Shown: positions 49,388 through 58,013 of the stretch, in pieces | Layout of the letters: every line of letters begins with the position of its first letter | How positions within the stretch are numbered: position 1 is the first letter of the stretch | Source: Acutalibacter sp. | GTDB taxonomy: Bacteria > Bacillota > Clostridia > Oscillospirales > Acutalibacteraceae | NCBI GenBank assembly: GCA_020025775.1 | Contig: JAHHRN010000004.1 | Location: forward strand, 153,920 to 217,919 | Length of the DNA: 64,000 nt | Direction of reading: 5' to 3' | The notes under the pieces: model-generated | Seen by the model: the letters and a program-made list of their open reading frames with translations, nothing else | What the model was told of the DNA's origin: nothing | Databases searched by the model: none | Position numbers and translations under genes: made by a program

Positions 49388-52300
49388 ATGGTGAATGTCA
49401 AACCTGTAAAACTCGGAAAGAATACCCGTATGAGCTTTTCTAAAATCAACGAGGTTATGCAGATGCCGAACCTTATTGAGATTCAGAAAAATTCTTATGA
49501 GTGGTTTCTCAACGAGGGACTGAAAGAGGTCTTCCGTGATGTCGCGGATATTACGGACTATTCCGGAAACCTTGTTTTAAGCTTTGTCGATTACAGAATG
49601 GACGACGCACCGAAATACACGGTGAAGGAATGCAAAGAACGCGATGTTACTTATGCAGCACCTTTAAGAGTCACAGCGAGACTCCTCAATAAGGAAACGG
49701 GCGAAATCAAAGAAAACGAAGTGTACATGGGTGACTTCCCGTTGATGACCGACAGCGGTACTTTCGTCATTAACGGTGCAGAGCGTGTTATTATTTCACA
49801 GCTCGTTCGTTCTCCCAGTGTGTACTACGGCATGAACTATGACAAAACCGGTAAGGAACTTTACACCACAACCGTAATCCCGAACCGCGGCGCATGGCTC
49901 GAATACGAAACCGATCAGAACGATCTTTTCTATGTCCGTATTGATAAGAACCGCAAGATTTTTATCACCACATTTATTCGTGCACTCGGTCTTTCCTCTA
50001 ACGAAGAAATCTTAGAGTTCTTCGGCTATGATGAAAGAATTCAGGCAACGCTTGAGAAAGATACAACCATTAATACCGAGCAGGCTCTCATCGAAGTTTA
50101 CAAAAAGCTTCGTCCGGGCGAGCCGCCTACCTTGGAAAGCGCACAGGCTCATTTAGACGGTCTCTTCTTTGATGCACACCGTTATGACCTTTCCAGAGTC
50201 GGCAGATACAAATACAATAAGAAACTCGGCATCGCTTCCAGAATCGAAGGCTTCAAGGCAAAAGAACCGATCATCAGCAATTTGACCGGCGAAATCCTTG
50301 CAGACGAAGGCGACTTCATCAATGCAGACCTTGCTTACAGAATTGAGCAGGAAGGCGTAAATGTTGCCATTATCGATAACGAAGGCGATGAAGTAAAAGT
50401 CTTCTCCAACGGCATGGTAGACATCGCTGAATACGTCCCCATGTTCACCGAAGACGAGCTCGAGGAAATCGGCATCAACGAAAAAGTTCGCTTTGAGGTA
50501 CTTCAAGAAGTTCTCGCTGCTTGCGGCGACGACAAAGAAGCGCTCAGAGAAGAAATGGCAAATCGTTGCGACGACCTCATTCCGAAGCATATCACCATTG
50601 ATGATATCTTCGCTTCTATCAACTACTTAAACTGCATCGCACACGGTGTAGGTTGCATCGACGATATTGACCACCTCGGCAACAGAAGAATCCGCTCTGT
50701 CGGCGAACTTCTTCAGAACCAGTTCCGTATCGGCTTCTCCCGTATGGAAAGAGTCGTTCGTGAGCGCATGACCTTACAGGCTCAGGAGCCGGACAAGGTT
50801 ACCCCCGCTGCACTCATCAATATCCGTCCTGTTATGGCAGCAATTAAGGAATTCTTTGGTTCTTCTCCGCTTTCTCAGTTCATGGACCAGACCAATCCGC
50901 TTTCCGAATTAACCCATAAGAGAAGACTTTCTGCATTAGGCCCCGGCGGTCTTTCCCGTGACCGTGCAGGTTTCGAAGTTCGAGACGTTCACTACAGCCA
51001 CTACGGCCGTATGTGCCCGATTGAGACTCCCGAAGGTCCGAACATCGGTCTTATCTCTTACCTTGCAACTTTCGCAAGAATCAATAAATATGGCTTTATC
51101 GAAGCACCGTTCCGCAAAATCGACAAAGAAAAGGGCATCGTAACCGACGAGGTTATTTACATGACCGCAGACGTGGAAGATTCCTACATGGTTGCTCAGG
51201 CGAACGAACCGCTCGACGAAGAAGGCCACTTCATCCATAAAAAGGTTAACGCACGTTTCCGCGACGAATTCATGGAAATCGAGCCGGGCGAAGCAGACTT
51301 CATGGACGTATCTCCGAAGATGGTTGTTTCTGTTGCAACAGCTATGATTCCTTTCCTCGAAAACGATGACGCGAACCGTGCACTTATGGGTTCCAACATG
51401 CAGAAGCAGGCTGTTCCGCTCTTAAAGACGGAATCCCCGATTGTTGGTACCGGTATGGAATATAAGGCAGCTGTCGACTCCGGTACAGTTGTTCTCGCAA
51501 AGCGTGCAGGTCTTGTTAAGATCGCTAGCGCAGACCACATTGAAATCCTTGCAGACAACGGCGAAACCGATAAATATGAGCTCCTCAAGTTCATGCGCTC
51601 CAACCAGGGTACCTGCATCAACCAGAGACCGATCGTTGAAGAAGGCGCAAGAGTTGAAAAGGGCGAAGTTATCGCTGACGGCCCCGCAACTGCAAACGGT
51701 GAAATCTCCCTTGGTAAGAACGCCCTCGTAGGCTTCATGACTTGGGAAGGTTACAACTACGAAGATGCGGTTCTTATTAACGAAAAGTTAGTTCGCGACG
51801 ATGTTTACACTTCTATCCATATTGAAGAATACGACATCGAATCCAGAGATACAAAGCTCGGTCCGGAAGAAATCACCAGAGACATTCCGAACGTGGGCGA
51901 AGATGCACTTGCAAACCTCGACAAAGATGGTATTATCCGCATCGGTGCTGAGGTTCACTCCGGTGACATCTTAGTTGGTAAGGTTACCCCGAAGGGCGAA
52001 ACCGAGCTGACCGCTGAAGAAAGACTTCTTCGCGCTATCTTCGGCGAAAAGGCACGCGAGGTTCGTGATACCTCTCTTCGCGTACCGCACGGTGAATACG
52101 GTATCGTTGTTGACGTTGAAGTATTCACAAGAGAAAACAGTGATGAATTGAATCCGGGCGTTAATAAGGTTGTTCGCTGCTACATCGCACAGAAGAGAAA
52201 GCTCTCCGTCGGCGATAAGATGGCAGGTCGTCACGGTAACAAGGGTGTTGTTTCCCGTATTCTTCCTCAGGAAGATATGCCCTTCCTTGATGACGGTACT

Positions 52301-53125
52301 CCGCTCGACATCGTTCTTAACCCCTTGGGCGTTCCGTCCCGTATGAACATCGGTCAGGTTCTTGAAGTTCACCTTGGCTTTGCTTACAGAAAGCTCGGTC
52401 AAAAGATTGCAACTCCGGTATTTGACGGTGCACACGAAGTGGACATCCGCGCCGCTCTTACAGAAGCAGGCTACAACGAAGACGGTAAATCCATCTTAAC
52501 CGACGGTAGAACCGGTCTTAAGTTTGATAACCCCGTAACTGTAGGTGTTATGTATTACCTTAAGCTCCATCACTTAGTAGACGATAAGATTCACGCACGT
52601 AGCACAGGTCCTTACTCCTTAGTTACCCAGCAGCCCCTCGGTGGTAAAGCACAGTTCGGCGGCCAGCGTTTCGGTGAAATGGAAGTTTGGGCACTCGAAG
52701 CTTACGGCGCAGCCTATACCTTACAGGAAATCTTGACTGTTAAGTCCGATGACGTTGTCGGCCGTGTTAAGACCTACGAAGCAATCGTTAAGGGTCTCAA
52801 CGTTCCGAAGCCCGGCGTACCGGAATCCTTCAAGGTTCTTATTAAAGAATTGCAGTCCTTAGCTCTCGACGTTAAGGTTCTCGACAAAGACGGCGAAGAA
52901 ATCGACCTTCGTCAGTCCTTAGAGGACGAAATCAACGAAGCAGGCGCCGTTATGGAAGATCCTGAAATGACCGCAGGCGACGTTGTAAACGATGCATCCT
53001 TAGAAGACGGCTATGTTCCGGATGCTGATGCAGATGACCAGCTTGGACAGGACGCATTCAACGAGTATTTAAGTGAGGAAGAAGAAGCTTTCGACGAAGG
53101 CGACTTTGACGGCGAAGAATTTTAA
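49388..53125 (+). CDS. rpoB: RNA polymerase beta subunit
   Basis: 1245 residues. It starts MVNVKPVKLGKNTRMSFSKI and carries the rifampicin region SQFMDQTNPLSELTHKRRL with the wild-type Asp, His and Ser positions, so no resistance change is seen. Later blocks include GEKAREVRDTSLRVPHGE, KMAGRHGNKGVVS and GGQRFGEMEVWALEAYGAA. The C-terminal ~80 residues are an acidic extension. ATG at 49388 is preceded by GGAGAG at 11 bases; a GTG at 49376 is less likely. Unlike in most Firmicutes, rplJ-rplL do not precede it; lacZ (divergent) does. Confidence 0.98.
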   Translation: MVNVKPVKLGKNTRMSFSKINEVMQMPNLIEIQKNSYEWFLNEGLKEVFRDVADITDYSGNLVLSFVDYRMDDAPKYTVKECKERDVTYAAPLRVTARLLNKETGEIKENEVYMGDFPLMTDSGTFVINGAERVIISQLVRSPSVYYGMNYDKTGKELYTTTVIPNRGAWLEYETDQNDLFYVRIDKNRKIFITTFIRALGLSSNEEILEFFGYDERIQATLEKDTTINTEQALIEVYKKLRPGEPPTLESAQAHLDGLFFDAHRYDLSRVGRYKYNKKLGIASRIEGFKAKEPIISNLTGEILADEGDFINADLAYRIEQEGVNVAIIDNEGDEVKVFSNGMVDIAEYVPMFTEDELEEIGINEKVRFEVLQEVLAACGDDKEALREEMANRCDDLIPKHITIDDIFASINYLNCIAHGVGCIDDIDHLGNRRIRSVGELLQNQFRIGFSRMERVVRERMTLQAQEPDKVTPAALINIRPVMAAIKEFFGSSPLSQFMDQTNPLSELTHKRRLSALGPGGLSRDRAGFEVRDVHYSHYGRMCPIETPEGPNIGLISYLATFARINKYGFIEAPFRKIDKEKGIVTDEVIYMTADVEDSYMVAQANEPLDEEGHFIHKKVNARFRDEFMEIEPGEADFMDVSPKMVVSVATAMIPFLENDDANRALMGSNMQKQAVPLLKTESPIVGTGMEYKAAVDSGTVVLAKRAGLVKIASADHIEILADNGETDKYELLKFMRSNQGTCINQRPIVEEGARVEKGEVIADGPATANGEISLGKNALVGFMTWEGYNYEDAVLINEKLVRDDVYTSIHIEEYDIESRDTKLGPEEITRDIPNVGEDALANLDKDGIIRIGAEVHSGDILVGKVTPKGETELTAEERLLRAIFGEKAREVRDTSLRVPHGEYGIVVDVEVFTRENSDELNPGVNKVVRCYIAQKRKLSVGDKMAGRHGNKGVVSRILPQEDMPFLDDGTPLDIVLNPLGVPSRMNIGQVLEVHLGFAYRKLGQKIATPVFDGAHEVDIRAALTEAGYNEDGKSILTDGRTGLKFDNPVTVGVMYYLKLHHLVDDKIHARSTGPYSLVTQQPLGGKAQFGGQRFGEMEVWALEAYGAAYTLQEILTVKSDDVVGRVKTYEAIVKGLNVPKPGVPESFKVLIKELQSLALDVKVLDKDGEEIDLRQSLEDEINEAGAVMEDPEMTAGDVVNDASLEDGYVPDADADDQLGQDAFNEYLSEEEEAFDEGDFDGEEF

Positions 53126-53174
53126 TCACCTCAGGATTACCCGTTAAGAATTTAAGGAAGAAGGCATTTGATAG

Positions 53175-56100
53175 ATGGAAAATATAACCTTTGAGTCAAT
53201 CAAAATCGGTCTTGCTTCACCGGAACAGATCCGTGAGTGGTCTTACGGTGAGGTTAAGAAACCCGAAACCATAAACTACCGTACCTTAAAGCCCGAACGT
53301 GACGGTCTCTTCTGTGAGCGCATCTTCGGGCCCCAGAAGGACTGGGAGTGCCACTGCGGTAAATATAAACGCATTCGCTTCAAAGGCAAAGTCTGCGAAC
53401 GCTGCGGCGTTGAAATTACCAAGGCAAAGGTAAGACGTGAGCGCATGGGTCATATCGACCTCGTTGCGCCCGTGTCTCACATTTGGTACTTCAAGGGCAT
53501 TCCGTCCCGTATGGGTCTTATCTTGGACATCTCTCCGAGAGACCTCGAAAAGGTACTTTACTTTGCAAAATACATCGTTACCGACCCCGGTGACACCGAA
53601 CTCGTAAAGAATCAGATTCTCTCCGAAAAAGAGTATCTCGATATGCGCGAGAAGTACGAGGACGACTTCAAAGCTGGCATGGGTGCTGAAGCTATCAAGG
53701 AACTTTTACAGGAAATTGATGTTGACGCACTTTGCACCTACCTTCGTGAGGAGTTAGAAACCGCCAGCGGTCAGAAGAAGACCAGAATCTTAAAGAGATT
53801 GGAAGTTGCAGAAGCTTTCAAGCAGTCCGGCAACCGTCCGGAATGGATGATTCTCGATGCGATTCCGGTTATTCCGCCCGACATTCGTCCTATGGTACAG
53901 TTAGACGGCGGCAGATTTGCTACCTCTGACCTTAACGATCTCTACAGACGTGTTATTAACCGTAACAACCGTTTAAAGAGACTCTTAGAGCTGAATGCTC
54001 CCGAAATCATCGTTAGAAACGAAAAGAGAATGTTGCAGGAAGCTGTTGACGCCCTTATCGACAACGGCAGACGCGGCAGACCGGTTACCGGCCCCAACAA
54101 CCGCGCCCTCAAGTCTCTTTCCGATATGTTAAAGGGTAAACAGGGCCGTTTCCGTCAGAACCTTTTAGGTAAGCGTGTTGACTACTCCGGCCGTTCCGTT
54201 ATCGTTGTTGGTCCGGAACTCAAGATTTACCAGTGCGGTCTCCCGAAAGAAATGGCACTTGAACTCTTCAAGCCTTTCGTTATGAAGCGCCTTGTAGAAA
54301 CCGGTACAGCCGGCAACATCAAGTCTGCTAGAAAGATGGTAGAGCGCGCACAGACCGAAGTTTGGGATGCATTGGAAGTTGTCATTAAGGATCACCCCGT
54401 AATGCTTAACCGTGCACCTACCTTGCACCGTCTTGGTATTCAGGCATTTGAGCCGGTACTCGTAGAAGGCAGAGCAATTAAACTTCATCCTCTTTGCTGT
54501 ACAGCATTTAACGCGGACTTCGACGGCGACCAGATGGCTGTTCACGTTCCGCTTTCCGCAGAGGCTCAGGCAGAAGCAAGACTTCTTATGCTCGCTGCAA
54601 ACAACCTCTTAAAGCCGTCCGACGGTAAACCTGTTGCCGTTCCGACACAGGATATGATCCTTGGTTCTTACTACTTAACCATGGATAAGGACGACGACCC
54701 GGGCAACGGCAAGGTATTCTCCAACGTTGACGAAGCTACCATGGCTTACCATGAAGGCTACATCGGCCTCCATTCTAAGATTAAGGTTCGTATGACTAAG
54801 GTCATCGACGGCGTTGAGCGCACCGAGCTCGTTCCCACGACCTTAGGTAAAATCATCTTCAACAATCCGATTCCGCAGGACCTCGGCTTCATCGACAGAT
54901 CCAAGCCCGAAAATGCGTTCAGATTAGAAGTTGAATTCCTTGTAACCAAGAAAACCCTCGGTCAGATCATCGACCGTTGCATCAAGGTTCACGATGTATC
55001 CATCGCTGCTAAGATGCTTGATGAAATCAAGGCACAGGGTTACAAATACTCCACCAAGAGCGGTATCACCGTTGCAGTTTGCGACGCAAAGATTCCGGAA
55101 AGAAAGCAAGAACTCTTGGATCAGGCAGAAACAAAGGTTGACGCAATCACAGCCAACTACAAGATGGGTCTTTTGAGCAACTCCGAACGCTCCAAGAGAG
55201 TTATCGAAGTTTGGGAAGACTGCACCAACAAGGTTTCTCAGGGCATTAAAGAAAACCTCGGTAAGGATAACCCCATCTACATGATGGTTGATTCCGGTGC
55301 TCGTGGTTCTGAGTCCCAGCTTCGTCAGCTCGCCGGTATGCGCGGTCTTATCGCGAATACGGCAGGTAAGACCATCGAAGTTCCGATTCGTGCGAACTAT
55401 CGTGAAGGTCTTAACATTTTGGAATACTTCATTTCTTCTCGTGGTGCTCGTAAAGGTCTTGCCGATACCGCACTTCGTACCGCGGACTCTGGTTACCTTA
55501 CCCGTCGTTTGGTTGACGTTTCTCAGGACGTTATCATCCGCGAAGAAGATTGTCACTGCCACGATGGTATCGAAGTTTACGATATCACCGAAGGCAAGGA
55601 AATGATTGAAACCCTTGATGAAAGACTTACCGGCAGATACCTCTTAGAGGACTTCGTAGATGAAGCTACCGGCGAACTTATCCAGTCCAAGGATGAAATC
55701 ATGACCGAAGAGAGCGCAAGCCGTGTTGCAGCAATCGTTAATGCCAGAGAAAATCCGGCAGATCGCCGCATCAAGATTCGTTCTCTCTTAACCTGTGAAT
55801 CCGAACATGGTGTCTGCATTAAGTGCTACGGTGCAAACCTTGCAACCGGTGACCCGGTAACCGTAGGTGAAGCTGTTGGTATTATCGCAGCACAGTCCAT
55901 CGGTGAACCTGGTACACAGCTTACGATGCGTACCTTCCATACCGGCGGTATCGCATCCAGCCAGGATATTACACAGGGTCTTCCCAGAGTTGAAGAACTC
56001 TTCGAAGCTAGAAAGCCCAAGACTTATGCAATTCTTGCCGAGATCGACGGTATCCTTTCTTACCGTGAAATCAAGAAGAATGAGCATGCAGTCATCACCA

Positions 56101-56774
56101 ATATGGAAACGGCAGAGGAAAAGGCTTACATGATTCCTTACGGATTCAGAAAGCGCTTCCCGAACGAAACCGACGCAGACGGCAAGCCGATTTTCATCAA
56201 GAAGGGTACAGCCCTTACCGAAGGTTCCCCGAACCCGCATGATATTCTCGCTATCAGCGGTGTTAGTGCGGTTCATGACTACCTCATCAAGGAAGTACAG
56301 AGAACCTACCGTATGCAGGGTGTTGATATCAACGATAAGCACATCGAAGTTATCGTTCGTCAGATGATGAGAAAACTCAAGGTTGACGAACCCGGTTCGA
56401 CCGATCTTCTTCCGGGTGCAACCGTTGAAAAGACAGAGTTCAACAAGGCAAACCGCGAAGCAAAAGCTCTTGCAGAAGCCAACGGTACCGAGTTCGTTCC
56501 GGCAACCGAAGAACCTGTTCTTATGGGTATCACCAAGGCATCCCTTGCAACGGAATCCTTCCTTTCTGCCGCATCCTTCCAGGAGACCACAAGAGTCCTC
56601 ACCGATGCAGCAATCAAGGGTAAGACCGACCACTTACTCGGTCTTAAAGAAAACGTTATTATCGGTAAGCTTTTACCGTCCGGTACCGGCATGAAGTGCT
56701 ACAGTGATGTAGAAATTCATAAGGTAGAGGCAGAAGAAGCCCCCGAAACTGACGAAATCGACCAAATTTCCTAA
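53175..56774 (+). CDS. rpoC: RNA polymerase beta' subunit
   Basis: 1199 residues. The N-terminal zinc finger is CHCGKYKRIRFKGKVCERCG. The clamp helices and the catalytic NADFDGDQMAVHVPL (magnesium-binding aspartates) follow, then the trigger loop with MRTFHTGGIA and the second cysteine cluster CESEHGVCIKCYG. No large insertion. It follows rpoB by 49 bases with SD AAGGAAG and ends in an acidic tail. The spot where YbxF/L7Ae usually lies in Firmicutes (between rpoC and rpsL) is empty here. Confidence 0.98.
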   Translation: MENITFESIKIGLASPEQIREWSYGEVKKPETINYRTLKPERDGLFCERIFGPQKDWECHCGKYKRIRFKGKVCERCGVEITKAKVRRERMGHIDLVAPVSHIWYFKGIPSRMGLILDISPRDLEKVLYFAKYIVTDPGDTELVKNQILSEKEYLDMREKYEDDFKAGMGAEAIKELLQEIDVDALCTYLREELETASGQKKTRILKRLEVAEAFKQSGNRPEWMILDAIPVIPPDIRPMVQLDGGRFATSDLNDLYRRVINRNNRLKRLLELNAPEIIVRNEKRMLQEAVDALIDNGRRGRPVTGPNNRALKSLSDMLKGKQGRFRQNLLGKRVDYSGRSVIVVGPELKIYQCGLPKEMALELFKPFVMKRLVETGTAGNIKSARKMVERAQTEVWDALEVVIKDHPVMLNRAPTLHRLGIQAFEPVLVEGRAIKLHPLCCTAFNADFDGDQMAVHVPLSAEAQAEARLLMLAANNLLKPSDGKPVAVPTQDMILGSYYLTMDKDDDPGNGKVFSNVDEATMAYHEGYIGLHSKIKVRMTKVIDGVERTELVPTTLGKIIFNNPIPQDLGFIDRSKPENAFRLEVEFLVTKKTLGQIIDRCIKVHDVSIAAKMLDEIKAQGYKYSTKSGITVAVCDAKIPERKQELLDQAETKVDAITANYKMGLLSNSERSKRVIEVWEDCTNKVSQGIKENLGKDNPIYMMVDSGARGSESQLRQLAGMRGLIANTAGKTIEVPIRANYREGLNILEYFISSRGARKGLADTALRTADSGYLTRRLVDVSQDVIIREEDCHCHDGIEVYDITEGKEMIETLDERLTGRYLLEDFVDEATGELIQSKDEIMTEESASRVAAIVNARENPADRRIKIRSLLTCESEHGVCIKCYGANLATGDPVTVGEAVGIIAAQSIGEPGTQLTMRTFHTGGIASSQDITQGLPRVEELFEARKPKTYAILAEIDGILSYREIKKNEHAVITNMETAEEKAYMIPYGFRKRFPNETDADGKPIFIKKGTALTEGSPNPHDILAISGVSAVHDYLIKEVQRTYRMQGVDINDKHIEVIVRQMMRKLKVDEPGSTDLLPGATVEKTEFNKANREAKALAEANGTEFVPATEEPVLMGITKASLATESFLSAASFQETTRVLTDAAIKGKTDHLLGLKENVIIGKLLPSGTGMKCYSDVEIHKVEAEEAPETDEIDQIS

Positions 56775-56780
56775 AAACAC

Positions 56781-56809
56781 TTGACAAGCTATGATTCTTC
56801 CTGTAGAAT
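56781..56809 (+). promoter_or_regulatory. Sigma-A promoter for rpsL, inside an inverted repeat
   Basis: TTGACA, 17-bp spacer, TAGAAT. The spacer and -10 box lie inside the 15-bp inverted repeat at 56784-56819. Confidence 0.68.
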
Positions 56810-56819
56810 CATAGCTTGT
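56784..56819. repeat. Perfect 15-bp inverted repeat over the rpsL promoter
   Basis: ACAAGCTATGATTCT (56784-56798), loop TCCTGT, AGAATCATAGCTTGT (56805-56819). As RNA it could form the 3' end of rpoC transcripts, but no T tract follows directly. A second weaker hairpin (around 56823-56865) lies downstream. Confidence 0.85.
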
Positions 56820-56906
56820 GTGAGCAAAACAAACATCTTTTTTTGAAAAGGATGTTTGCTTTGCTGACATTTTATGTCAAAATTTATTAAAAAGGAGGAA
56901 ATGAAC

Positions 56907-57329
56907 TTGCCAACCTTTAACCAGCTTGTTCGCAACGGAAGAAAGACACTCGAAAAGAAATCGAAGGCTCCGGCACTTGGTAAAGGTCTCGACTCTATCA
57001 AGAATAAGATGACCGACACCAACTCCCCGCAGAAGAGAGGCGTGTGCACAGTCGTTAAGACCGATACACCGAAAAAGCCGAACTCTGCTCTTCGTAAACT
57101 CGCCAGAGTACGTCTTACCAACGGAATCGAAGTATCCGCTTACATTCCCGGTGTAGGCCACAATCTCCAGGAGCACAGTGTTGTTTTAATCCGCGGCGGT
57201 CGTGTTAAGGACCTTCCCGGTGTACGTTATCACATTATTCGTGGTACCCTCGACACCCAGGGCGTTAACGGCAGAATGCAGGCGCGCTCCAAGTATGGCG
57301 CAAAGCGTCCGAAGACCGCAAAGAAATAA
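56907..57329 (+). CDS. rpsL: 30S ribosomal protein S12
   Basis: 140 residues starting MPTFNQLVRNGRKTL from a TTG at 56907. An ATG two codons upstream (56901) lies only two bases after the AAGGAGG SD, too close to be used, whereas the TTG has an ideal 8-base spacing and restores the normal S12 N-terminus. TPKKPNSALRK and GGRVKDLPGVRYH are wild type at the streptomycin-linked lysines. First gene of the str cluster; own promoter upstream. Confidence 0.97.
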   Translation: MPTFNQLVRNGRKTLEKKSKAPALGKGLDSIKNKMTDTNSPQKRGVCTVVKTDTPKKPNSALRKLARVRLTNGIEVSAYIPGVGHNLQEHSVVLIRGGRVKDLPGVRYHIIRGTLDTQGVNGRMQARSKYGAKRPKTAKK

Positions 57330-57491
57330 GACTAAAGTCTTATCTTAATGAAACGACAGAATCTACTTGCAAGGTTCGCCATTGCAAGGTTATATATATA
57401 TTTATTATGGATATGACCTTTCGAATGGCACCACGGGGTTTTGTCACCGAGTACCTATGATATCATTTTATTTATGAAGGAGGGAAGCGAA
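57330..57491 (+). other. rpsL-rpsG spacer with a direct repeat
   Basis: 162 bases, longer than usual for these genes. It contains two copies of TTGCAAGGTT (57367-57376 and 57382-57391) 15 bases apart, followed by an AT-rich stretch. TTGCAA could act as -35 boxes with TATATA or TATTAT as -10, but spacing is imperfect. I see no terminator. Confidence 0.45.
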
Positions 57492-57962
57492 GTGCCAAGA
57501 AGAGGCCAGATTGCAAAACGTGATGTTTTGCCCGATCCGCTTTACAATTCCAAGCTTGTAACCAGGCTTATCAACAGCGTTATGCTCGACGGTAAAAAGG
57601 GTGTTGCCCAGAAGATCGTTTATGACGCTTTCAACATTATCGCTGAACAGACGGGTAAGGAACCGTTAGAGGTGTTCGAGAACGCCATGGAAAACGTTAT
57701 GCCCGTATTGGAGGTTAAGGCTCGCCGTGTCGGCGGTGCAACCTACCAGGTTCCGATCGAAGTACGTCCCGAAAGAAGAGAAACTCTCGGACTTCGTTGG
57801 ATTACCCTTTATGCTCGTCAGAGATCTGAACGCACCATGAAGGAAAGACTCGCTAATGAAATCATGGACGCTGTCAACGAGACAGGTTCTGCTTTCAAGA
57901 AGCGTGAAGACACACACAAGATGGCAGAAGCAAACAAGGCTTTTGCACATTTCAGATGGTAA
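57492..57962 (+). CDS. rpsG: 30S ribosomal protein S7
   Basis: 156 residues beginning at a GTG at 57492 (MPRRGQIAKRDVLPDPLYNS), which is the standard S7 start with GGAGGG 7 bases before it. The longer frame upstream is not conserved. The RRVGGATYQVPIEVRPERR motif and C-terminal KREDTHKMAEANKAFAHFRW are complete. Confidence 0.97.
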   Translation: MPRRGQIAKRDVLPDPLYNSKLVTRLINSVMLDGKKGVAQKIVYDAFNIIAEQTGKEPLEVFENAMENVMPVLEVKARRVGGATYQVPIEVRPERRETLGLRWITLYARQRSERTMKERLANEIMDAVNETGSAFKKREDTHKMAEANKAFAHFRW

Positions 57963-57984
57963 TTTAACCGGTAGTTTTTATGGA

Positions 57985-58001
57985 TGCCGCCACAAGCGGC
58001 A
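57985..58001 (+). promoter_or_regulatory. Hairpin just upstream of the fusA SD
   Basis: TGCCGC (57985-57990), loop CACAA, GCGGCA (57996-58001), ending two bases before GGAGG. It could affect fusA translation. Confidence 0.35.
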
Positions 58002-58013
58002 ATGGAGGATGTT

